22,044 nt of DNA, taken from contig WAMH01000165.1 in the NCBI GenBank assembly GCA_015522395.1, positions 1 to 22,044 on the forward strand, written 5' to 3'. A program made the position numbers and the translations under genes. Numbering within the stretch: the stretch's first letter is position 1; each line of letters opens with the position of its first letter. The notes beneath the pieces are model-generated. The model worked only from the letters and a program-made list of their open reading frames with translations, did not search any database and had not been told where the DNA came from. Of this stretch, positions 20,849 to 22,044 are shown one piece after another. Source of the DNA: Thermococcus sp. GTDB lineage: Archaea; Methanobacteriota_B; Thermococci; Thermococcales; Thermococcaceae.

Positions 20849-22034
20849 TTTCCATCTTTTTCCATACCTCCCTCACGAAGGACTTCGTGTCGCTCATCGA
20901 GTTTATCTTTACCTCCCTCCTCGTCCTGACGAGGTACTCGACGGCCCCCGCATACTGAAGGGCGTACTTGCCGACGAGCTGTGCCCCGTTTAGTTTACCA
21001 TTCTCGATGAAGAGCTTTGCTATGTGCGAGCCGTGCCACACCTCCTTCCTCGCCCCGATGAAGGTCCCTATAGACGCGAAGACCCTGTCGAATATTGTTA
21101 TTATGTTCATGTTTATCGAACCGCGGTAGCGCTTCTCAACTCCGAGCATGTTGTAGCCGGCAACCCTCCCCTGCTCCTTAGCGAGCGGCCAGATGGCGAA
21201 GATGCCGTAGCGACCGGTTATCAAGTCCCGCGTCTCGGCGCAGTCCCCTGCGGCGTAGACATCTTCCACGTTCGTTCTCATCCTCTCGTCAGTGAGTATG
21301 CCGCCTCTGTCTCCCAGGGCTATCCTCCCGTCGAGGAAGTTCAGGTTGGGCCTCACGCCGATCGCCGCGACCACGATGTCGCCGTAGATGACGCCACAGG
21401 GAGCCTTGACCCCCTCAACCGGGTCGCCCACTAGGTCTATGCTCTTCTCGAAGAGAACCTTGACGCCGTTCAGTATCATCACGTCCCTTATGATGTCCGA
21501 GATGTCCTCGTCGAAGAGCCTCCTGAGGATCCTCGAACGGCAGATTATCACGGGGTCCGCCCCGCGTTTCTTCAGGGCTATCGCGGTCTCGACTGCCACA
21601 GGTCCGGCGCCGATTATTATCACCCTCCCGCGCACCTTCCTGAGTCTCTCGGCGTCTTCTAGGGTTCTTACGCCCACTACGTTCTCCCTCCTGAACTGCG
21701 GGATTATGTTGGGCTTTGCACCGCTCGATATGAGAAGCCTGTCGTAGTCTATCTCCTCCCTGTTGTCGAGGATAACCTTCTTGGCCTCCGTGTCGACCTT
21801 AACGACCTCCCTGCCCATGAGGTAGTCTATACCGCTGGAGCGGACGAAGTGCCAGTTCCAGATGAAGAGTTCATCCCTCCCCACGGTTCCCTCTATGTAG
21901 TACGGCAGAGCCGCCGGCGAGTAGGGTAGGGTCTTCTCCCTGTTTATGACCAGAACTTCGTCCTCGGAGTTGGCCCTTATCGTCTCAGCGGCGGCGGTTC
22001 CGGCCCCGCCAGCGCCTATAATAACGTGCCTCAT
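20832..22034 (-). CDS. FAD-dependent pyridine nucleotide-disulfide oxidoreductase family protein
   Basis: A 400-residue flavoprotein. FAD binding is shown by VIIGAGGAGTAAAE (4-17) and by DVYAAGDCAE, NAD(P)H binding by VIIIGAGPVAVETA (about 139-152). Its layout is like NADH oxidases, rubredoxin reductases and CoA-disulfide reductases. In the latter a cysteine precedes GLPY; here the sequence is SPAALPYY and alanine (Ala41) is found at that place, so a cysteine-based disulfide mechanism is not expected. It is likely an NAD(P)H-dependent electron-transfer enzyme acting on oxygen, rubredoxin or another acceptor. GTGAT lies six bases upstream of ATG 22034. The upstream promoter is outside the window. 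The 3' end overlaps the radical SAM gene. Confidence 0.85.
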   Translation of the reverse strand: MRHVIIGAGGAGTAAAETIRANSEDEVLVINREKTLPYSPAALPYYIEGTVGRDELFIWNWHFVRSSGIDYLMGREVVKVDTEAKKVILDNREEIDYDRLLISSGAKPNIIPQFRRENVVGVRTLEDAERLRKVRGRVIIIGAGPVAVETAIALKKRGADPVIICRSRILRRLFDEDISDIIRDVMILNGVKVLFEKSIDLVGDPVEGVKAPCGVIYGDIVVAAIGVRPNLNFLDGRIALGDRGGILTDERMRTNVEDVYAAGDCAETRDLITGRYGIFAIWPLAKEQGRVAGYNMLGVEKRYRGSINMNIITIFDRVFASIGTFIGARKEVWHGSHIAKLFIENGKLNGAQLVGKYALQYAGAVEYLVRTRREVKINSMSDTKSFVREVWKKMEINQRT

Positions 22035-22044
22035 GCTAAATCAC

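Overview
The window is almost certainly from a hyperthermophilic archaeon of the order Thermococcales, most likely Thermococcus. The tungsten aldehyde:ferredoxin oxidoreductase is collinear with the Pyrococcus furiosus enzyme and places its known ligands at the same residue numbers. Promoters are archaeal (A-rich BRE plus TTTAAA-type TATA box), ribosome sites are GGTGA/GAGGTGA, genes are tightly packed with overlapping ends, and several regulatory sites have a Thermococcales look. I see no tRNA, rRNA, CRISPR array or insertion sequence.

Layout. Positions 1-366 hold the 3' end of a CoA-disulfide reductase/NADH oxidase type flavoprotein. From 400 to 5984 come an MFS transporter, a zinc-knuckle/pentapeptide-like protein fused to a two-helix potassium-channel pore, a COG3199 NAD-kinase-like protein, a protein that looks like a HerA-type ATPase without its nucleotide-binding motifs, and a small membrane protein with an extracytoplasmic domain. 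From 6084 to 9168 lie aor and its radical SAM/SPASM maturase (cmo). A second, larger SPASM radical SAM protein runs the other way (9217-10905).

The region 10905-14029 is the most unusual. A small four-helix membrane protein plus a GbsR/MarR-like regulator occurs twice, flanking a TDT/TehA-family transporter. Two short stretches of the membrane gene and one 93-bp stretch of the regulator gene are identical between copies although the rest has diverged, which suggests gene conversion. Both membrane genes and the divergent radical SAM gene carry the same promoter element at the same distance from the TATA box. A second, palindromic operator-like sequence sits at the TDT promoter and at the promoter of the usp/ACR3-like operon about 4.8 kb away.

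From 14176 to 17534 are a TauE/SafE (TSUP) permease, a dicluster ferredoxin, a minimal two-gene SUF-type Fe-S system (sufC, sufB/D) and a NifX-like protein. The ferredoxin and suf promoters diverge from an exact match to the extended SurR (sulfur response regulator) motif. From 17835 are a universal stress protein translationally coupled to an ACR3/BASS-type transporter, a B12-type radical SAM protein, and a second flavoprotein oxidoreductase lacking the redox cysteine of CoA-disulfide reductases.

The genes point to one theme: metal-sulfur chemistry (tungsten enzyme and maturase, Fe-S assembly, ferredoxin, radical SAM enzymes) next to exporters for small oxyanions (TDT, TSUP, ACR3-like) under at least three shared regulatory sites. 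The functional link is inference; the shared sites and the duplication are visible in the sequence.
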